From Botryosphaeria dothidea (Eukaryota > Ascomycota > Dothideomycetes > Botryosphaeriales > Botryosphaeriaceae): a stretch of 64,000 nucleotides of DNA. Positions 45,699 to 58,103 of the stretch are shown one piece after another. Below the pieces are notes generated by a model. The model worked only from the letters and a program-made list of their open reading frames with translations, did no database searches and was not told the origin of the DNA. A program made the translations under genes and the position numbers. Location: positions 62,001-126,000 of the forward strand of contig WWBZ02000015.1 in the NCBI GenBank assembly GCA_011503125.2. Direction: 5' to 3'. Each line of letters opens with the position of its first letter. Within the stretch, counting starts at the first letter, position 1.

Positions 45699-48386
45699 CT
45701 ACCAGTCCAAACACCGCTTTTTTGACGCTATATTATCCCCGTCCGTACTCTCCCCCAAGGGTCTCTTCCGAGCTCCGAGATAGGCTCGAAAGCCAAGAAA
45801 TTGGTGCCATTCTCGACTAACGGCCCGGTATTCCAGTCTCCTAATTTTTACATGCCCAGGCGCTTCCTGCAGTCCTCTCGCGTAAACCGTACCTGCTATC
45901 CATGAGCCGTGCGTCGCCTGCTTATCCGCCAGCTTCTTATCTATGCCGTAGTCTCGCTTAAATCCGCCGGAGGTAAGGTACTAGCGTAAGATTGCAATCG
46001 CGATATGGCGGTATACTATAATGTTTAACCGGGTCTTAAGGCACTCTGTCGCCTCTCTAGAGATGACTCTGCTTAGACGGTTAACATCCCAACTACCCCT
46101 ACTAGTTGCCAGCGGCTAGAGGAAAGTCGACAGTGGCTCCGTTCGCTTATTATAAAGCACGTCTAGCTGCTGCTAGAATGGAAGCACAAGCCAGAGATAG
46201 TAGACTAAAAGCTCGCTAACTTCTCGTGGCAGAAAGCGGTGGATGATCTTGGTGGAACCGGTAACGTTATAGCCCTTATGGTAGGATGTTATAGTGCCGA
46301 TTAAACCCTCGTCTATAAAGATCCCTCTATGGTGGCCGTACATGTTGTTGCTATGCTGCAAGCTTATTAACTCGGTACTACGGGCTGGCTGACCAGAAGT
46401 GATATGTATAAGTAGAAGCATCCGCTCAAGGAATGCTTCAACCTTCGCGAAGTAAGCGTTGACGGCCTTCTTCCTCCAGTTAATTTTCTTTCCTTCCGAA
46501 AAGGCAAGCATCTCGTCTCGCAGCTAGTCGTTCTGGAGAACCCTGTCTAGCAGCCACCTCTCGCCACCACCCTGGAGCTGGTCTTTATTGCGCGGGTCCT
46601 TGAGGAAATTCCAGCCTTTCTCGCCATTGCTGTGGTCGTCCTGAAGGCGATAAAGCGCAGCTTTCGGCACAACCTCATCCGGGGGCTCGTCAGGGTGTAG
46701 GAGCAAAAGACCCTGCAGTTCCTCTTGGGCTTTCTGTATCTGGATGGCGACGAAGTCTCGGAAGGTATCCATGGTAAAGCTGGTATCCTTGTAGGTAACA
46801 GCCTCGCCGTCCTCCGACCACACGATAAAGCCAAGGCAAGTAGTATTGCTTACAACCTTCTTCGCGTACGCTCGCATACGGCAAGCCCAGTCAAAAGCGG
46901 TGCGGGTTCCACGCACCATGAACCGCTCCCTCATCTCATCTAGCATGTCAGATGGGTACTCGACCGCGCCCTCTTCCGCTGCCAGGACCGCGCGCTGGAT
47001 GACGAGCATCTGGGCAATCTTGATGAACTTCGAGAGGACTGGCGAGTAGCTCAGCGGCCCGCGGAATACGCAGCCCGGCTTCTCGTCGATGCCCAGGACT
47101 GCAAGGAAGCTAAGGACGACGCTCTCAAAGTGATCGCCCCGAAGAGTGTGATCTAGAAACGCGATGCAGAGCAGAAGGCACGCTCGGTCTAGGTCTCGTA
47201 TAACGGCGGTTTCCTCCTTGTAGGTGGCTAATTTGTGGTTGACCTTTGGTGAGGCTGCCCGTAGGCGTTGGCAGGAGATAAGATCCTCGGCGAGTAGGAT
47301 AGCCCGGTCGAGGTGGAAAAGCTGCTGGTTGGTGAAGCGATGGGGCAGAATGATTCCCTGGTCTGGCCGGCTGGTCCTATAGGCGAAGCAGAGAAGGCAC
47401 TTCCAGAGGCTCTTGTACGCGCGGAAGGTTTGCTTCTGCAGCTTAACCATAATCATACGCTCCGTTCGCTCAGACCGGCCAGAAAGAAAGCTGTTGATCT
47501 TCGCCTGGTCGAAGACGTTGACTTTGTCCTCGCAGATCGACTTGTGTGCTTGCTCGACGACGCGATCAACGCTCTCGGTGATCAGGTGCAGCGCAGGCTC
47601 GGTGGTAGGGTTCGCAGCGTAGGCCAGAGCGGCAACGCTGGCCGGCTCGAGACCGTCGAAATAACGCGGCCAGCGGGTCATCTCAAGCCATGGAGAACTT
47701 TCGGTCTTGGTCAGTTGATTGTGCAGCTTCAGGGCGGCTTGCTCCTGGTTATGCGCGTCGTGGTTTAGTTCTTCGTCGACCAGGGCCTTAATAAGGTCCG
47801 CTTCTTTCTGAGACTGGAGCAGAGCTTGCTGCTGGTCCCTAAGTTTGTCACCTTTATCCCTTCGGCAATCGCTCGACGGCGGGCTGACGGCGAAGTAGGA
47901 ACTCTAGGGGCCGGCTGAAAAGAAGCGTTGGCAGAATACCTCAGGAAAAGCAGGAGCGTCGTCGTCCTCGGACGGATCTGCGACACGTCTACGCGCGCCC
48001 TTGGGCCACGGGGTCGTGCGGTGGGTGTTGAAATGGGTTAATAGCCGTTTACGCATATTCGTAGATCGGCCGACTATACGCGGACACCGAGTGCATCGGA
48101 GGCCGAGGACGAGTTTGAGATGCGGGATTGGAGCAGAGCTTGAAGGCGGAGTAGGCAGGGTAACGTGGCGGGGGTTAAGAACGTCGTGTTTCCCGAGTAG
48201 GCAGTCAGAGATAGCCCGGGCAGCCTTCAGAGGCTTCTTTCCGCCAGACAAGTACTTGTTCTCGCGGCGGACGACTTCATCGTGCTTTGTGGCGAGGTGG
48301 CCGGTTAAGTGCGAGGGGGAGATGGCGCAGGCGCAGGGCTTGCAGATGAGGATACCGTAGTCTTCGTTGTACTCAAAAAGATCCAT
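45699..48386 (-). pseudogene. OrsD/TLH-type gene, copy C, five internal TAG codons
   Basis: One frame of 895 codons from ATG at 48386 to TAG at 45699-45701, interrupted only by TAG at 47904, 46524, 46173, 46116 and 45981 and by no frameshift. The N-terminus (DYGILICKPCACAI, HLTGHLATKH) fits the OrsD-type zinc finger (DUF3505-like, PF12013 as I recall it). A second Cys/His group follows (LRCTRCP, RLLTHFNTH). QRFFSAGP lies before the first stop. The C-terminal core has ITSGQPARSTELISL, ITSYHKG, IIHRFLPREVSELLVYYL and later RHIAIAIL, IAGTVYARGLQEAPGH and WHQFLGF. That order is known from fungal telomere-linked RecQ-helicase-type proteins, but the helicase itself is absent. The stops fall at apparent Trp or Gln positions, as RIP would create. 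It shares orientation with its upstream neighbour, 600 bp away. Homology to copies A and B is strong; the family label is from memory. Confidence 0.8.
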
Positions 48387-48984
48387 CTTCTATTGGAAAC
48401 TTAAATCAAGTAGTGCTGTAATCGCGAAGAAGCTACGGTAGAGCGAAGGAAGAAAAGAAAAAACGCGAAGAGAAGGAGCGCCAAAGAGACGCGTACGCGT
48501 ATGAGTAATGCAGCCATAACAAAGCGCGGAATATACTATAAATCTGATTCAGTACGCGAATGGGTTTCGAGGGCCGGGGAGAGAGTTTAATGAGCTTCAG
48601 ATTACTAGCGAAGCGGGAGGGGCGGAGCGGCGGCGGAGCGGGTAGGTAGGATAACAACGGCAGTATGTTGGTGAGGCGACCAGGGAGAGGGTAGGGCGGT
48701 GGAGCGGGCGGTTGGAGCGGGAGTGCTAGCACGGTTCGGGTAAAAAACCCTTGTTGAGTAGATTTGAGGGTTGGGTGGAATGGATTATAGGTCTTAGGGT
48801 GCTTAAATACAGTAAAGTCTTTGAAACAGCACACGTTTTGGGGCTTCCCCTTCTAGCTTTTCGTAATACTAAGGAAAGAAAGAAGAGTAAAGAAGGGGTA
48901 GCTAAAGGATTTAAAAAGGAGGGTATGAATAAGGCCTTAGACCATATATCTTAGGAAAATTACGGGCTGCCCGTGATAGTCCGT
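48387..48984. other. Intergenic region between the two long minus-strand frames
   Basis: Presumed promoter of copy C. It is strongly purine-rich on the plus strand with GC-rich GGAGCGG-type repeats near 48.61-48.73 kb. A short palindrome, ACGGGC T GCCCGT, lies at 48962-48974. No gene supported. Confidence 0.4.
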
Positions 48985-49049
48985 CTAGTCCAAACTTTTC
49001 AATCTCGGCTCATGTATTTTGAGCACTCCTGCATGAAGGTTTGGACTAG
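48985..49049. repeat. 11-bp inverted repeat at the 3' end of the large unknown gene
   Basis: CTAGTCCAAAC (48985-48995) and GTTTGGACTAG (49039-49049) are perfect reverse complements separated by 43 bp. They sit at the stop codon of the large frame. It may be chance, a terminator-like structure or a relic of an element end. Confidence 0.4.
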
Positions 49050-52000
49050 TATACTTCTCGCGTTCCCGCGCTATTCGAGTGCGTATTTGTCTTTCTATAC
49101 TCCTAATAAGAGATAGTTGTCGGAGTTTTTGCTGCTCTAAGCTTTCTTCATTAGACGTCACCTCTGACTCTGCGCCGTTTTCTCCTGTATCTAAGCTAGA
49201 ATGCCAGTCTGCGTCCACGCTACGCTCCTTCCGGCGGCGCCTTCTTAAATCTTTTCCATACTATAGAATCTCATACTTTTCTATCTCTTTGTTTAGCCGT
49301 ATGCTGCAATGCAGTACATCCCAAGACTTAATAGGCTTGCTTTGCATTCTGGGATCTTCTATAATGCTTTTCACGTCGTAAATCGTAACTAGCCTATTTT
49401 TAGCCGCACTAGCAGCAGCATCAGGTCCGCTGTTAAACTTGGCCCTGATTTGCAGCAGTTTTTGATACACCTCCGCCTCCGATAGCTCTAGGAGATCCTA
49501 TTCCGGCTCGACTTCGTACGGCATATAATTCGGAAATCCATACTGTAGACCCCATCCGCTGGGAGGATGGTGCTTAATATAGGATGTAGGAAAAGGCTGT
49601 GGCAAGTATCTATGGCCTTCTAATTGCGTGTAGTACCTGTTAAGGCCGCTGTGGTAGCTCGACCACCAGACCACCTCTTTGGTCTCTTTTGATTTCCGTA
49701 TAAAGGCTTAATTCTGTGGATACGGCAGCATCCAATGGCTCTTGAAGAACGACTCTTTTAAACCCTTTTTCCACTCGCGGCCTCTATGCTTTCCTCGGGT
49801 TAGTATAATGGTATTAAAACTCTTTTGGTAGAGCATCCGGTACGGCTTTTCATTCCACCCTTTCCGCTCGTAGTACCTATCTTTCCATTCCCACAGCCAG
49901 GCAAATAGTACCTCTATGCTCTTCACCGCCAGCCGATTTCCTCCTGCGAGTTGTATAGGTCGATGTCTATCCTTCATCACTCTATTCACACTCGGCCAAC
50001 AAAGACTAACTCGGCTAGCCAGGGCTTCCTCCGCATGATCCTTATACAAAGAGAATCTAATATAGGAAAAGATATCTTTGCGGAAAGCATAGAGGCAGAC
50101 TTGCCGAAGATACTTTTCTAGGAAATTCAGGCAGGTTGGTACTGCGCTAAACTCCACCATCTACTGATGTACCTTATCGACTCGGATAAAATCGATGCGC
50201 ACGTCCCGAACCTGGCCATACCGTGCATGATAGGCCGCCTACATCGATGGATTGTTGAATATCATATACTACGCAAACGGCTGCCGGAACGTCATTGTTT
50301 CCCAGTCTACCTTGTCTATGAACTAAGTATAACCGTGTTGTCTTATCGTGTCGCGAAACCCTAAACCTTCGGATCGTCTTAGCCCGTCCGGCTGGTTAGC
50401 GTCTGTCTGGTACCGTACATCCTGCCAGCAACCGCCGGCACGCTAGATGAGCCCGCCAGAATACGAAAACTGGAGGCACCGTAGGAACATGAGCATAACC
50501 CGGGTATGCTCCCATGTAACGAAATGATGGTCATTGAGGCTGTGGACCATCTCGAACCCGACGCAAAATTTGTTGATATTCTAGCGCAGCCAGCTCAGCA
50601 CGGTTGCCGTAGTAAATATATAGAATAGCTTATTTTCCTCTTGTGTAAGCCGAAAGTATCGAACATCGAGCTGTCGGCATCGGAACTGAGCGTCAATCGC
50701 GGTAAAGAGTTCTATCGAAACGCGATGTTCTTCCCGCACCCCAAATGACTTCCGTATCGACCCCCGCGTGGCATAATGGCAACGGAGCTTGGTATAGAGA
50801 TAGGCCCGGACCAATGCAATTGGATCGTGGCTAAGGCCCGCACCAACGTGCTGCCATGTCTTTTGTAGCTTAGGGTCCAGCGCCAGCGTCTTAATAGCCA
50901 CATTAGTGAATAGATAGACTTTTCCCGTAACAAAAACCTCCTTAATGCTTGCATAAAACTAGCTATAAAGGAGCCCGACGGCGCGACCTTTTGAACATCG
51001 GTGGGTCTTAATTATTATACTAGTACTATTGTGCAGCATACCAAAGGGGTAGAACGTTCTTTGATGGCCATCTGCGGCCTGGCCGTGGTAATCTTGAATC
51101 TAGTTACCAAAAGTCTCTAAGCAACACTTCTTCTATAGCAGCGTTTCAGCTAGTGCCTCGCCTTCGAGCTGAACGCCATTTTCGTCCGACTCGTTCTCAA
51201 CCTATGTGCCTACAATACGGGATTTCTGCGCGGGGCAGACCTCTTTCCCAACGTCAAAATAGAATTCGGGCGTCATATAGGCCTCTATAACAGCATCTGC
51301 CTAGCAATTCTAGAAACGCGAGGTCATTTCCCCCCATGTCATGTCTTTCGTAAGTGTCTTTAAGTTCTTTCCGTTGATAAGAATAAGCACGTCGCGGAAC
51401 TACCGTAACCTAGGCGTTTAGACGGCCTGGAGGATTGTCTGCTAAATTATATAGAGGGATTCTGGCGGAAGGAAATGGGAAAGAAGCTGTTCCCTCGGTC
51501 TCGCATCGGTCCGCTACGATCGTGCTTCTACCCCTCGGGCCGTGGAGTTATAGCGACTATGGTCATAGCTAGATGAATAGTGCTGCATAAGGGAACTGCC
51601 ATAGTGTTGGTATATAGCTGGGAGTAAGATCTAATCCATCTAGATGCGGAAATCATCGTCCAAAAGACGACTCGATTGCTGTTCTTCTCGATAGAGGTGT
51701 GGAAAGAGCAGGTATAGCGAGACGTCGTTAAACCCTGTAAGCCGTCTAAAGCTGTAATGCGGTAGTTGATGGATTGGCTTCCGCACCGTATGAGCATGGC
51801 CATGGCGATTAACGTAATGCACCGGGCGAGCGTTGAGGTGTAGGCCTGATTGAAGGTCAGAAACTGGCATCTGCGTGGGATTCCAACGAATACCCTGCTT
51901 CGCGATGGCCAAGCTACTCGGAATACCAATAACGCTATTAATGTCAAACGTGACTTTAGCGACTACGGTCTGCCGATCTTCAACCTCAAGGCAGATGTGG

Positions 52001-52938
52001 ATGGGAGCCGAATATGTATCTTTCTCGTCGATCCCGTAGTATATCCGGCGCTTGCTTGCCCCGCTGGTCTGCGCGGCAAGATTCGCCTCCCGGGTTGCGA
52101 TGGTCTCTAGTCCCAGAATATCGGGGTAATCCATAGCTTCTCCGGTCCCGTCCAGGTATTCCTGAAGGCCAATATGGCTTGAGTGAAGCTGTGCATGTTC
52201 ATCCCGAGACTGCCTATAACAATGCTCGCAGCATCCCCGATGCTGAATTAGTTGGTCCACTAATCGACCTGCAAGTCGGCTAACATCCTCCGCCTTATCC
52301 TTTAGATATATACTAGCCGCGGCTGCGCTCCCCTCTTTACTTATGCTAGCACTTATCCCTTCTTCAACTATAGTAGCATTTTCCTGCGATGTTTCCTCCA
52401 GCTCTCTAGCACCTACGAGCGTCTCGCTATCGAATATAGACGTAGACGGGCCAGATGCTGCCATCGATGGCTCTAAGGCAACTAGAGATATGGTAGGAGC
52501 TGTCTGATCAGCAAGATAAGCCTGTATGAGAGCTGGTCCGTTCGTAGTGGTTGGTGGGAACGCCGTGCGCGAGATACGCAAATCAACAGAGTCTAAGGCG
52601 TCACCAAGTTCCATCGATTCAGGACCCAGTAACGGACTACCTAAGGGGCTTATAGGTAGCAAGAACTCTCCGATTTCGTCTGTGCTGGTGGACCTAAATT
52701 CAACGGGACGAGTTTGTACTGTCGATGCTAAATCCCTAGTTAACCCGTCTAAAGCTGGTAAGAATAACATAGCTTGGGCTTGGTCTATAAGGTAGTATTG
52801 ATTAAACAGAGCCTCTCGCTCTATCGCTAAGGCGGTCTTTCTCTATACGCGTCTCCTCTTCGCGTCTACCTCTTTCTTCTTATCCTTTGAAGCATATTTA
52901 GACGGTCGACCACGCCTTTTGGTAGAAATGGATGACAT
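48985..52938 (-). pseudogene. Large unknown gene, about 1,300 codons, with only substitution-type stops
   Basis: A single frame from ATG at 52938 (MSSISTKRRGRPSKY) to about 48985, with roughly twenty internal stops, all TAG where I read them, and no frameshift. The surviving open pieces are 51640-52770, 50581-50901, 49708-50160, 49261-49470 and 48985-49218, all in phase. The N-terminus has an AT-hook-like GRP core followed by a Lys/Arg-rich stretch, suggesting a nuclear DNA-binding protein. Later parts are rich in Trp, Tyr and Cys: HYSFRRLTGFNDVSLYLLFP, KTWQHVGAGLSHDPIALVRA, WEHTRVMLMFLRCLQFSY, GNRLAVKSIEVLFAWLWEWK and SHWMLPYPQN. A charged coiled-coil-like end follows. I recognise no catalytic domain. 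Stops fall where Trp or Gln is likely. It was long constrained as protein before RIP, so it is a decayed gene, perhaps of a repeated family, and shares orientation with copy C. Confidence 0.7.
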
Positions 52939-53120
52939 TTATGAATAGGATATTAATCGAGACAAACGGATCGGGTTGCAAGAAATGGCTAGATTCTTGG
53001 TCGCCCTGCTGAGAACTCCATTAAAGGGGGGCATCAAAGCAAATCCAAAGTATGGATAAGGTTGCAGTAGAGTACTCCGTTCCAAAAATAGCTTAGTTCT
53101 ATCGCACAGTTTAGAAAGGG

Positions 53121-53210
53121 TTTAGTTTTGTCGTCGAAAACCAAAAAGAGTTTAGTTTTGTCGTCGAAAATCAAAAGTAGTTTAGTTTTGTCAACGAAAA
53201 TTAAAATGGC
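53121..53210. repeat. Three tandem 30-bp repeats upstream of the large unknown gene
   Basis: Units at 53121-53150, 53151-53180 and 53181-53210, each starting TTTAGTTTTGTC and diverging slightly at the 3' end. They lie about 180 bp 5' of the ATG at 52938, a position suited to promoter elements, but nothing shows function. Confidence 0.65.
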
Positions 53211-53440
53211 ATATTAAGCGAGCGCCGCCGCCCATCATCAAAAAAACACCTCCACTTCAACTCTATATAGCGCGACAACAAGAAGAGATATTAAGATTTT
53301 TATATTATAGCATAAAAGAAGAAGGCTTCAAATATATATATATGGATTTAAAATATATTATTTCGGCGTTGCGCGCCCGAGGTCTTGTCGCTGTTTAGCC
53401 AATGGAGAAGGATCCATGTAGGGTGGACTGAAAAAGTACG
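53211..53440. other. AT-rich spacer, no gene seen
   Basis: Contains an (AT)n tract near 53.33 kb and, at 53.41-53.49 kb, two related motifs, AGGGTGGACTGAAAAAGT and AGGGTGGATTCAACTTTTTC, around the point where Gypsy gag begins. The motif pair may mark a breakpoint. Confidence 0.4.
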
Positions 53441-54256
53441 GTGCACTCGAGCATATATCTTAGGGTGGATTCAACTTTTTCGGTTAGGGGCGAAGCAGCT
53501 CGTCAGCTGCAGCCCTGGGTACAAGCCAGCACCAACACGACTAGCATGACTGCTCAGTGCCTACTGGATCAGCTACGCCTATCATTTGGCGACCCCCATG
53601 TGCAAGAGAAGGCCCAACGTAAGCTGCATAAGCTACGCTAAACTAATAAGCCTTTTATGGAGTACTTCACCGAATTCCGTAAACTCGTACTAGAGGCGGG
53701 AGGCACCAACTGTCCGGACGAGATCCTTAAGGCCTACCTAGAAGCAGGGCTTAGCCAGGAGCTCCAGCGAAGTATGATCGGCCTTGGGAATACTAGCCAG
53801 TCTTTCGAGGACTACTGCACGGAGTTGAAACGTGTTAGTGACTAACTAGAAGCGTTCAACCTACGCAATGCGGGTAAGAAGCCCTAGCAGGGCTGGCAAC
53901 AAGACTGGTGGCGTGGTTAGAATAAAGTTGGCTCGGCAGGGTCCACTGGCAGGCAGCCAGGGTCCAAGCCAAAGCCGACCACGCCCCAGCAAGATAAAAT
54001 GGAATGGGAACCTACAGGGCCTGCAAAGGCCGCCCAGGGACGCCGCGTTAAGTGGGTAGACGAACAAGAGATGCAGAAACGCAAGGGTGAGGGTCGTTGT
54101 CTACGCTGCGGCGACTCTAGGCATAGGGTTGCCCAGTGCCCATGGCTGCCACCAATAAGGCCAGCAAGGCTTACAAAGCCTACCCAACAGGAGGAACACG
54201 TGGGACCGGAACTGGAAGACTTGGAGGACGAATCCTACCAGCAGTCGGAAAACTAA
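53441..54256 (+). pseudogene. Gypsy copy 3 gag
   Basis: One frame with three TAA/TAG interruptions (near 53.64, 53.84 and 53.89 kb). The capsid-like part includes ARQLQPWVQA, LLDQLRLSFGDPHVQEKA and MEYFTEFRKLVLEAG, matching the retrotransposon gag family. The CCHC zinc knuckle CLRCGDSRHRVAQC (near 54.10 kb) is intact. The true N-terminus and 5' LTR are missing, so the element is 5'-incomplete. RIP is mild. Confidence 0.85.
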
Positions 54257-57200
54257 AAGCTCCTGTCGAAAATCGCAGGCAGGAGCCCACAGTGGAGGAA
54301 AAGCAGGAAGCACAGAATGATTGGCGAAAGCAACAACACAAATTGGAACAGGATTCGCTCCTCACTTCAGTCATAGTTAATGGAGAGACTTTTGGAAAAG
54401 CTCTTGCTGACATAGGCTGTGAATTCTACGCTGTTATGAGCCATGGTTTCGCTAAACGCTGCAACCTCCCGCGTATAAGAATTTCCCCAAGGACACTGGA
54501 CGGGTTAACGCCTACCGGATGGAAAATTAATGAAGTCGCCTGGGCTAAAGTGGATATCGGAGACCACTGCTAGAAGCGCATGTTCTTCTATATTATCCCG
54601 AGACTCTCTGGCTGCGATCTCATGCTAGGGAGCCCCTGGATGGTACAGGAAAAAGCAGTGCTGGACCAAAGCGAACGGACCATCACCTTTAAGAACACTG
54701 GACTCATCGTGAAACAAGACTCTGACCTTCCCTAGCCCCGAGGCAAGCTTATTGGAGCCGCCGCCTTTTGTCACCTCGTCAGGAACAAGGAAAAGAAAGG
54801 ATACCAAGTCTTCACCGCAAGCTTAGCGGATATTAACAAGGCCTTACAGAAGGAAACCCCTACGGATACTTAGGCCCGGCTGCCTAGCTGGGTGGACCCT
54901 CGATGGACACGACTGTTTGACAAGAACGAGGCGGACAAACTCCCACCGCACCGGCCTAGAATTGACCACCGGATCGAATTGGAAAAAGATAACAACGGCA
55001 AGACCCCGGATGCCCTATGGGGACCCCTATATAATATGTCCCGTGACGAGCTTCTAGTACTCAGGAAGACTCTTAACGAACTGCTCGACAAGGGGTTTAT
55101 CCGGGTAAGCAACTCTCCGGCTGCTGCGCTAGTACTGTTCGTCAAGAAACCAGGCGGAGGTCTACGCTTCTGCTGCGACTATCGGGCACTTAACCGGATT
55201 ACGAGAAAGGACCGCTACCCCTTGCTACTTATCCAAGAGACTCTTAATAGGATTAGTAAGGTAAGATGGTTCACGAAGCTGGATGTGACTGCTGCCTTCT
55301 ACCGGATACGAATTACCGAAGGGAGCGAATGGTTAACGGCATTCCGGACTCGATTCGGACTCTTCGAATAGCTAGTAACGCCCTTTAGACTGGCAAACGC
55401 CCCAAGCACCTTCCAACGGTATATTAATTGGACCCTAAAGGACTTCCTCGACGACTTTGTCTCCGCGTACGTGGATAACATCTTAATCTTCACGGATGGA
55501 TCCCGCCGGGCGTACCGGGAAAAGGTCAACAAGGTCTTAGAGAAACTGGATACTACAGGTCTACAACTTAACCTAAAGAAATGTGAATTCGAAGTCTAGT
55601 CGACTAAGTATCTAGGGTATATTATCGAAGTAGGCAAAGGCATCCGCATAGACCCGGAAAAGATCAAGGCAATTCAAGAGTGGAATATTCCAACCACGGC
55701 AAAAGGCGTACTCGGTTTCCTCGGTTTTGCGAACTTCTATCGGCGTTTTATTAAGGGCTTTTCTAACCTAGTAGCCCCTCTGGTATCACTTACGAGGAAG
55801 AACGTACCCTTCCAGTAGAACCAGGAAACCGAGCTCGCGTTTGGAAAATTGAAAAAGGCTTTCATCACGGCACCGGTCCTTATGCAATTCGACCCGGAGA
55901 GAGAGACGATCCTCGCCACGGACTCCTTAGGATACTGTATAGGAGGAGTGCTTCAACAGTACGATGACGACGGTTTCCTACGTCCCGTAGCGTTCTTTTC
56001 GAAGAAGAACCTACCCGCGGAATGCAACTACCCGATCTACGACAAGGAACTACTCGCAGTAGTCAAGTGCCTACGCCAGTGGGATGCCGAGCTAAGGGGA
56101 CTGCACCAGTTCAAGATCCTCACCGACCATAAGAATCTAGAGTACTTCACTACGGCGAGGAGACTTCCGAGAGGCAGATTCGATGGTGGAGGGAACTTAG
56201 CCGCTTTTCCTTTATTATCGAATATACCCTAGGAAAGACCAACGGACTGGCCGACGCATTGACAAGGAGAGACCAGGACCTGCCGACCACGGACAAGGAC
56301 GAGAGGCTCGAACGGAGGACCGCACAGCTGTTCCAACCAATGGCCAACGGACTAGTCCTTAATACAGGCTCACCGGAAGACCCAGAGGAGCAAGGAGACT
56401 GGGATAACGAAGGCCTACTACTATCGGAGGAGGCCACGACGACACAGCCCCGACAAGCGCGGCCAGGACAACAAGCACGGGAGCCTCCTTCCCTAGAGGA
56501 CCAATGGCAAGAGGCACTCCAGCAGGACCAAGTGTTGAGGCAACTCCGGGAAGCAGTATAACGAGGAGAAAGGACCTTCCCACCGGAGTTTGCAACCAAG
56601 TTCAAGATCTCGATCGCAGAGTGCTCACTAGACCATCAAGGAAACCTCCTCTTTAGGGAAAGGAAATGGGTACCGGACTCCGAGCCACTGCGAACAAGGA
56701 TCATCCAAGAGATGCATGACTCTCCCCTCTCGGCACACCCTGGACGCGTTCAAACCACCTCCCTCGTAGTAAGGCACTTCTTCTGGCCAGGGTTCGTTAA
56801 CGATATCCGGAGGTTCTGTAAGAACTGCGACGTCTGTGGAAGGACCAAGGTCTGGAGGAATCGGAAGCAAGGGCTACTCAAGCCGCTACCAGTACCAAGC
56901 CGTCAATAGAGAGAGATCTCTATTGACTTTGTTGGGCCCCTACCATTGAGCAACGGATGCGAGATACTTATGGTAATCACTGATAGGCTAGGGAAAGGAG
57001 TGATCCTTGAGGCCTGCCCGAACACTGAGACGGAAACCATTGCAAGGCTCTTCATTACATGCTTCTACCGGAACCACGGAGTCCCAATAGCAATAGTATC
57101 TAATAGGGGAACGCAGTTCGTTAGCCTTCTCTGGCAACGTATCTATTAACTACTTAAGATTAAGAGGCGCATCTTAACGGCCTACCACCCTTAAACGGAC

Positions 57201-58080
57201 GGATTAACGGAAAGGATGAATACTAAAGTGGAAAGGAAGCTCGCGCTGTTCGTGGAGTACTATTAACAAGACTGGGCGGACTAGTTACCGGTAGTCCAGT
57301 TGGCTCTCAACGGAAGAACCTCAACCACGACGCAGGCAAGCCCGTTCTTTCTTTCCCACGGGTACCATCTCGAGCCTCTAGAGCTATCCGAAGACATCTA
57401 ACCTGGTGACCTCTAAAGGGACTCCCTAGTGGCAAGGGCCGATGTAATCGTGGCAAAGATCAAAGAGGTGACGGACTGGGCATAAATGGCAATGGCGGAT
57501 GCATAGCAGGAACAGGAACGGCAGGCTAACCGGCAAAGGAACCTATCCCCTGCGTATAAGGTAGGTGACAAGGTCTGGCTACACCTAAAGAACCTAAGGA
57601 CGGATAGACTAAGCAAGAAGCTCGATGATAAGGCAGCTAAGTTCACCGTTATCGAGGTAGTTGGATCCTATAGCTACAAGTTAGATATCCCCGGAGCGGT
57701 GCACAACGTCTTTAACGTGGACCTACTCCGGCTAGCGGGAATAGACCCTTTGCCAAGCCAAGTACAGGACGACTATTAACCACCACTAGTTTAGGTAGAT
57801 AGTTAAGACGAATGGAGGGTAGAGGGAATCCTAGATGAACGAATGGCAAGGAAACTAGGACAAAGGAGCCGCCAACTCCAGTATCGAGTTAAATGGGAAG
57901 GGTATGCAAGGCCAACATGGGAACCGGCATTAGCACTATAGGACATAGCAGCGCTGGACACGTACCTAAAACAGAAGGACCGACAAGAGCTCTAGGGAAC
58001 CGAGCGGAGACTACCGGTGGACAAAAGGTTAAGCGGTTTAGCCCGGCCGGAGCCGAGCCTGCACATACTAGATAAGTACG
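54136..58080 (+). pseudogene. Gypsy copy 3 pol: protease, reverse transcriptase, RNase H, integrase, chromodomain
   Basis: Overlaps gag in another frame. Protease region near 54.36-54.48 kb has ALADIGCEF where a DSG-type site is expected. Reverse transcriptase runs from about 54.95 to 55.55 kb ([47 protein letters not shown], then AYVDNIL with Asn for the second Asp). RNase H follows (ATDSLGYCIGGVL, YDKELLAVVKCL, LTDHKNLEYF). A one-base deletion near 56.16 kb shifts the frame before the integrase zinc finger (HPGRVQTT, CDVCGRTK) and core (SIDFVGPL). The C-terminus is a chromodomain (LQYRVKWEGYARPTWEPA near 57.88-57.94 kb), which places it among chromoviruses. It is broken by about a dozen TAA/TAG codons plus the frameshift. 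Confidence 0.88.
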
Positions 58081-58103
58081 GCACCGCCCGTAACCTCTCG
58101 AAC

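Noticed and set aside
46547..48360. Plus-strand and alternate-frame ORFs over the OrsD/TLH and large unknown genes
   Set aside because: They overlap the long minus-strand frames and have no motif; shadows of GC-biased coding sequence.
45699..52938. Reassignment of UAG as a sense codon, because internal stops are all TAG
   Set aside because: The HET gene and spliced gene use ordinary codes, the TAG sites match Gln/Trp positions, and CAG to TAG and TGG to TAG are what CpA-specific RIP produces; Gypsy and Copia elements nearby also show TAA from CAA.
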